From positions 7,987 through 71,986 of the forward strand of contig CAZPWJ010000015.1 in assembly GCA_964590195.1 (NCBI GenBank): a DNA stretch of 64,000 nt. The letters run 5' to 3'. Made by a program: the position numbers and the translations under genes. This DNA comes from GCA-2731375 sp964590195 (GTDB lineage: Bacteria; Pseudomonadota; Alphaproteobacteria; GCA-2731375). This document shows positions 59,733-64,000 of the stretch, piece after piece. Under the pieces are notes generated by a model. It did no database searches. It was not told the origin of the DNA and saw only the letters and a program-made list of their open reading frames with translations. Position 1 is the first letter of the stretch; the number at the start of each line of letters is the position of its first letter.

Positions 59733-61631
59733 ATGTCATTTCAACAAGGCTCCGACGATGCGACGGTCGCCGGCACGCATGCGGGCAGACTAGCCGGCTC
59801 ACGCCTCGATAGAATTTTCAAGCGTGGCGATGGTGTGACAAAGGGTTTGCATCTTCAATTTATCCTCTTCATCAGTTTCGTGTTGATCTCCGCCCTGCCG
59901 GTCGTCCTGCTTTCGATCTGGGATCAGCATGCCGCCTTGCGTGATGAATATGACTCGGTCAACGAAAAGCACCTGATCATTGCAAAAAACCTGAGCGGCG
60001 TGTTCGAGCGTTATGTTGGCGACGTAAAGGAAGGGTTTCGCTTTGCCGTCCTCGGCGCGGACAACAGCGAACCGAACCAAGCGTCACATCGTTTCCTAAA
60101 ATCATTGAGTTTTTGTGATGTCAGCATTCTCGACGGCTCCAACGCCGTCATCCGCTCCTTGATGGAGCCCCACGACAGCAAGCCCCCCTATCCCAGCACA
60201 GAGGTGATCGCGCGACTGCGTGATGCGGCCGGCCCGGCGAACGGCGATATCTTTGTCTCCAATATTATCCAGGACCGAGGAGCCCCCCTGTTCTTTGTCG
60301 TCATGGCGCTGGACCATTCGAGGATCGCGATTGGCAGCCTGACTACCGATTATATTCGCGAGATCCAACGGCAGATCGGCTTTGGCGAGCGTGGCCACTC
60401 CATGGTCGTCGATGCAAATGGTGTTGTCGTCGCCCATCCGAACGCGACATGGGAAGAGACATCGAAAGACGCCTCCAGGTTATCAGTGGTCGGCGCCATG
60501 ATGCGCGGCGAAACCGGCGTGTCGGAATTTTATTCGCCGCCCGTGCAGGCGAACATGATAGCGGGGCATACATCAGTTCCGGGCGTGGGCTGGGGCGTAA
60601 TGGTGCCGCAGCCAATAGAGGAGCTTGAAAATCGGGCCAGTGAAGGTCAGAAAACAGCCATTCTGGTTACACTGATCGGCATGCTGCTTGCCGCCATCTT
60701 CAGTTGGTGGCTGTCCCGCTTTCTCGCCAAACCGATCGTTACCATTGATGACGCCGCGGTCGCCGTGGCATCCGGCGAACTGAAGACCCAGGTGGAAACC
60801 CTGCCACACGGCAGCCCGCGGGAGCTGCATAGCCTTTCGGCGGCATTCAACGTCATGGTCGATCAGCTACGCGAGCGCGAAGAACAGCTGCAAGCAACGA
60901 AGGACGAGGCGGTCGCCGCGGACCGGGCAAAAACGAATTTTCTTGCCAACATGAGCCATGAACTGCGAACGCCGTTGAACGCGATCATCGGCTTTTCCGA
61001 AATGATCAAGCTCGAGACATTTGGTCCCATCGGCGCCGCGCAATATGCTGAGTATGTCAAACATATCAATAGTTCGGGCAATCATTTGCTGCGCGTCATC
61101 AACGATGTGCTTGATATGTCAAAGATCGAGGCGGGTCATCTCCAGCCTTCGTACAGCGAAATCGATATGACTGAAGTCGCCGACACCTGTATCACTTTCT
61201 TTTCGGAACGGGCGGATAAAGGCCGGGTCGAGCTGAAAGCCCGCATCGGCGATAATTTGCCAAGGATATTCGCCGACGACAGGATGGTTAAACAGATCAT
61301 CCTCAATCTTCTTTCCAATGCCATAAAATTCACGCCCGAGGCGGGCCTTGTGGAACTATTGATCGATGCCGATGTGCAGCAAGGATGCATTATACGAGTT
61401 CGGGATAACGGCATTGGTATGGATCCGGCCAAGCTGGACGTTGTGATGCAGCCCTTTGGCCAGGTCGACGCCAGGCTGGTCCGCAAGTACGAAGGCACTG
61501 GCCTGGGCCTGCCACTTGTCAAATCCATGGTCGATATGCACGGCGGCACGCTTGATTTCGATACGGCGCTGGAGCAGGGCACCACTGTTACCATCACCCT
61601 TCCGCTCGGACGTATTGTCGGGAATGGTTAG
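59733..61631 (+). CDS. Membrane sensor histidine kinase with Cache and HAMP domains
   Basis: The 632-residue kinase has helices at ~41-62 and ~305-328 bounding a double-Cache-like sensor (GFGERGHSMVVDANGVVVAHPN). Next come HAMP, H-box FLANMSHELRTPLNAIIGFSEM, N-box NLLSNAIKF, DNGIGM and GTGLGLPLVK. It is a complete, PleC/DivJ-like kinase without a neighbouring response regulator. ATG 59733 was chosen. Confidence 0.92.
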   Translation: MSFQQGSDDATVAGTHAGRLAGSRLDRIFKRGDGVTKGLHLQFILFISFVLISALPVVLLSIWDQHAALRDEYDSVNEKHLIIAKNLSGVFERYVGDVKEGFRFAVLGADNSEPNQASHRFLKSLSFCDVSILDGSNAVIRSLMEPHDSKPPYPSTEVIARLRDAAGPANGDIFVSNIIQDRGAPLFFVVMALDHSRIAIGSLTTDYIREIQRQIGFGERGHSMVVDANGVVVAHPNATWEETSKDASRLSVVGAMMRGETGVSEFYSPPVQANMIAGHTSVPGVGWGVMVPQPIEELENRASEGQKTAILVTLIGMLLAAIFSWWLSRFLAKPIVTIDDAAVAVASGELKTQVETLPHGSPRELHSLSAAFNVMVDQLREREEQLQATKDEAVAADRAKTNFLANMSHELRTPLNAIIGFSEMIKLETFGPIGAAQYAEYVKHINSSGNHLLRVINDVLDMSKIEAGHLQPSYSEIDMTEVADTCITFFSERADKGRVELKARIGDNLPRIFADDRMVKQIILNLLSNAIKFTPEAGLVELLIDADVQQGCIIRVRDNGIGMDPAKLDVVMQPFGQVDARLVRKYEGTGLGLPLVKSMVDMHGGTLDFDTALEQGTTVTITLPLGRIVGNG

Positions 61632-61867
61632 GCTTGGCGCTTTCGGGACCCGGCACTTGAAGGACGTATACCGGTCACCATGTTCGACGGTTTTCAAGAC
61701 AGAGCGCGGGCGCTCCCATTAAGGATGTCGAAGCTTTATCCAGCTATGATGGATTTCGCCTTTCAGTAAATGGTCTCATTGACGCTTTTTTGGAAGGCAG
61801 TGACTTCGTTCGGATACGATTAGTCGGGCGATGACAGTGTCGAGTATGGGAAATTTGGGGTTGTAAA

Positions 61868-62317
61868 ATGCGTATTTCAGACATCCTGGAAAAAAAGGAT
61901 GCATCCATTCATGCGGTCTCGCGGGAGGCGACCGTCGGCGATATCATCAAGCTACTGGCGGATAATGGCATCGGAATAGTGCTTGTGACGGAACAAGACG
62001 ATCGCTTGGCCGGCATCATTTCCGAGCGCGACATAATAAAGCATCTCGCCCATCGCGGCGCCCTTGTGCTCAGTCAGAAGGCAGGCGAGATCATGACAAT
62101 GCGGGTCTTCGCCTGTGAGGAAACAAGCAGGGTGGGGGAGATATTGCAGCAAATGAGCGCGCGTTCGATCCGCCATGTTCCGGTCGTTCATGACGGGGTC
62201 CCGGTCGGCATCGTCAGCACGCGCGATCTCTTGTCCGCTCAAAGAAAAATCTTGATCGAGGACAACAAGAAGCGGCAGCAAGTGTCTGACCTCATAATGA
62301 TGTCACAGCTTGACTAA
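61868..62317 (+). CDS. Two-CBS-domain protein
   Basis: The 149-residue protein has two CBS units, each with a core like IVLVTEQDDRLAGIISERDI and RHVPVVHDGVPVGIVSTRDL. Such stand-alone pairs sense adenine nucleotides. The gap of 236 bases before it holds no gene I can see. Confidence 0.9.
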   Translation: MRISDILEKKDASIHAVSREATVGDIIKLLADNGIGIVLVTEQDDRLAGIISERDIIKHLAHRGALVLSQKAGEIMTMRVFACEETSRVGEILQQMSARSIRHVPVVHDGVPVGIVSTRDLLSAQRKILIEDNKKRQQVSDLIMMSQLD

Positions 62318-62342
62318 TACCAAGGCGCCGTCACAAGGCGGA

Positions 62343-63731
62343 TCATTCAATAAGCTGCACATTGATGTGCACATCGTCGGAATATCGTTGCAATAACGGC
62401 CCGATCACTTCGCTGTAGGTGTCCGCGCCGGTGGTGGCGACCTCTTCGGTCAACATTACCTCCACATAGCGGCCAAAGGTCTGATAGTCGGCGCTGCCCT
62501 GCACGCCCAATGCGGCGCAATCCAGCACGGCAACCTTGATAACCCGGCGTTTGATGTCGGTTGATGCGCTGGCGGTCGGCACACCGGAGGCCGGAACGAT
62601 GTTGGCGGGCGAGATCACTTCGTCGTAGCCCGATGGCATGGTGATGCCGCTGGTCGGGTAGATGGTTTTGTTTTCGTTGCGGTAAAAAGTTTCACCCAAC
62701 TCGTAAAGATAAACCTGATAGCGGGTGTAATCGGCCAGATCCACCGGCGGGGTATCGGAGGGATGGTTCGTGGTCCAATAGCTAACCGGATCCCAAGTGC
62801 CATTGCCCAGGATGGTACTGCCCGTCATGTCGGTATCGCGGGGATAATCCATCACGTTCTGGGCCGGCATTTTGGGATTCTGATTGCCCGCGTCCATACG
62901 CGCGTTGATACCGTTGCGGGCCTGCTGGGTCTGTCCGCCAGGCGATGTCGTAACGGAGGAGGTGTAGCAAAGGCCAGGGTCGTCGGCCAAGGCGCTGGCA
63001 ACGCTGGCTGCGCCGCAATTTCCCGAAGAGGGGCATAACAGTCCGAATTGCCCGGGCGCCAAAATGCTGCCGCCAGGGCCGATTTTGGTCAACAGTTGCC
63101 GGCCGGCATTGTCCGGATCCAGCAAATCATCGCCGGGGCCGCCGGATTCGGACGGGTTGCAGGCGAAAAAGGGCGGCGCGGCGCAGGTAATGGTCACGAC
63201 GCCGGCCATTGCCGTGGCCTCCAGGGTAAATTGTTCCGCGATACCGCCGTTGGAAATCGTGTCGAGCACAGGGGCCAGAAATATTGATATCGTGCGCGGC
63301 GCAAGGGTAATTTCGGCATAGGTTGCTTCGCTGCTGGACGTCGTCGTGATTTTCGTGGGGTCGATATCATTATAGAAAACGATGTTTTGCACCGAGAGGG
63401 CGCCCACCGTCTCCGACAAGCTGGTATTGTTGGTTATGGCGTCGATGGCCGCCGCGGTGGCCCGGGTAATGGCGCCCGTCTGCCCGTCCAGCTGCGCCGC
63501 CGCCGAGAGCGCCGCGGCATCGGCGGCATTCTGCATTTGCGAACGCAGTACTACGACCCGGCCAATATCCAGGCCAAGAACGCCGCTTGATAGTGCCAAT
63601 GTCCCGGCAAAGGCGGTATAAATCGCCGCCGCGCCGCGTTGGTCCCGCGAGAAGCTTGTGATGATAGTGCAGATGCCCGCCCACAAATAAGCGAGAATCC
63701 CGTGCCCTGGATTCTTGTCTAATTTTATCAT
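62343..63731 (-). CDS. TadG-like pilus assembly/secreted protein
   Basis: The 462-residue protein has a TadE/TadG-type N-terminus: basic segment, then RDQRGAAAIYTAFAGTLALSSGVLGLDIGRVVVLRSQMQNAADAAALSAA, followed by a large extracytoplasmic part rich in Ser, Thr and Pro. No other tad genes are within the window. It ends 25 bases from the CBS gene, convergently. Confidence 0.82.
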   Translation of the reverse strand: MIKLDKNPGHGILAYLWAGICTIITSFSRDQRGAAAIYTAFAGTLALSSGVLGLDIGRVVVLRSQMQNAADAAALSAAAQLDGQTGAITRATAAAIDAITNNTSLSETVGALSVQNIVFYNDIDPTKITTTSSSEATYAEITLAPRTISIFLAPVLDTISNGGIAEQFTLEATAMAGVVTITCAAPPFFACNPSESGGPGDDLLDPDNAGRQLLTKIGPGGSILAPGQFGLLCPSSGNCGAASVASALADDPGLCYTSSVTTSPGGQTQQARNGINARMDAGNQNPKMPAQNVMDYPRDTDMTGSTILGNGTWDPVSYWTTNHPSDTPPVDLADYTRYQVYLYELGETFYRNENKTIYPTSGITMPSGYDEVISPANIVPASGVPTASASTDIKRRVIKVAVLDCAALGVQGSADYQTFGRYVEVMLTEEVATTGADTYSEVIGPLLQRYSDDVHINVQLIE

Positions 63732-64000
63732 TGCTCATACTTATTGTGTTTAGTGGTTAGCAAAAATAAAATTTCTATTCTTGCCAATTTCAATAAATGA
63801 TCGCAAAAATTTTACATAGTCGCAGTGAGTTTCATCACATATGACATGGTTTAGTATAAATTTAAGTATAGTTAATATTCATTATCTATAATTTTCTCAT
63901 GAATACTGGCGCGCGCCTCAGAAAGCTTTGGCGACGGCGCCTATCCCGAAAATTCAGAACCGAGGCTAATACCAAAGAGCAGTAATAAAGACCTATATAG

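Noticed and set aside
63899..63985. 28-codon basic ORF at the right edge
   Set aside because: No ribosome site, AT-rich surroundings and no recognisable sequence; too weak to call.

Overview
The window is a stretch of an alphaproteobacterial chromosome, probably Rhodospirillales-like. This assignment is an inference from gene content (CbtAB plus CobW/CobN cobalamin genes, a Pseudomonas-style nirD-L-G-H heme d1 set, HslUV next to a hisB-H-A-F-E operon, family-5 peptide ABC systems and TauD enzymes) and from the GC-rich, tightly packed genes. I see no rRNA, tRNA, insertion sequence, phage gene or CRISPR array.

Layout. (1) 1-23715 is a nearly complete cobalamin locus: a partial fused ABC exporter, the cobalt transporter cbtBA, cobT-cobB, cbiD-cobK, the tightly overlapping leftward operon cbiX-cobH-cobL-cobI-(cbiG/cobJ)-cobM, cobD, the leftward run cobW-cobN-cobO-cobQ behind a clear cobalamin riboswitch, and rightward nicO-cobC. 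(2) 23708-29400 is a dppABCDF-type ABC importer with an apparent attenuator after the solute-binding gene. (3) 29576-36490 carries a degenerate cyclase-like protein, a nitroreductase, two TauD-type dioxygenases, a flavin monooxygenase, a kappa-class GST/HCCA isomerase, an MFS carrier and a 41-residue membrane peptide. This looks like a small catabolic island of unknown substrate. (4) 36603-41605 holds a remarkable secreted cytochrome P460-family protein with about sixteen CNPC motifs. It is divergent from an exported formylglycine-generating-enzyme-like protein, which is followed by a conserved His-rich protein, msrB, a HAD hydrolase and a GST-like protein. (5) 41837-50936 is a heme d1 biosynthesis cluster (nirE, C, F, D, L, G, H, J, N and a SirB/CbiX-type chelatase). 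Its first gene, where nirS is expected, is only a 116-codon ORF ending in the last ~55 residues of cytochrome cd1. A hemerythrin gene follows with a perfect Crp/Fnr-type box. (6) 50975-59539 has a histidine kinase, hslVU and the his operon with sixA and a HIT protein. (7) 59733-63731 has a second membrane histidine kinase, a two-CBS protein and a TadG-like pilus protein; the last 269 bases are AT-rich and without a convincing gene.

How it fits together. NirE (SUMT) makes precorrin-2, the branch point for both siroheme/heme d1 and corrins. It is the only SUMT in the window and could feed both the cob operons and the nir cluster. Cobalt enters by CbtAB and NicO, and the corrin genes mix early-insertion (CbiX, CbiG, CbiD) and late-insertion (CobN) features. 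The d1 genes, the P460 protein and the hemerythrin point to nitrite/NO chemistry under low oxygen, yet the d1-using reductase itself is missing here except for its two ends.
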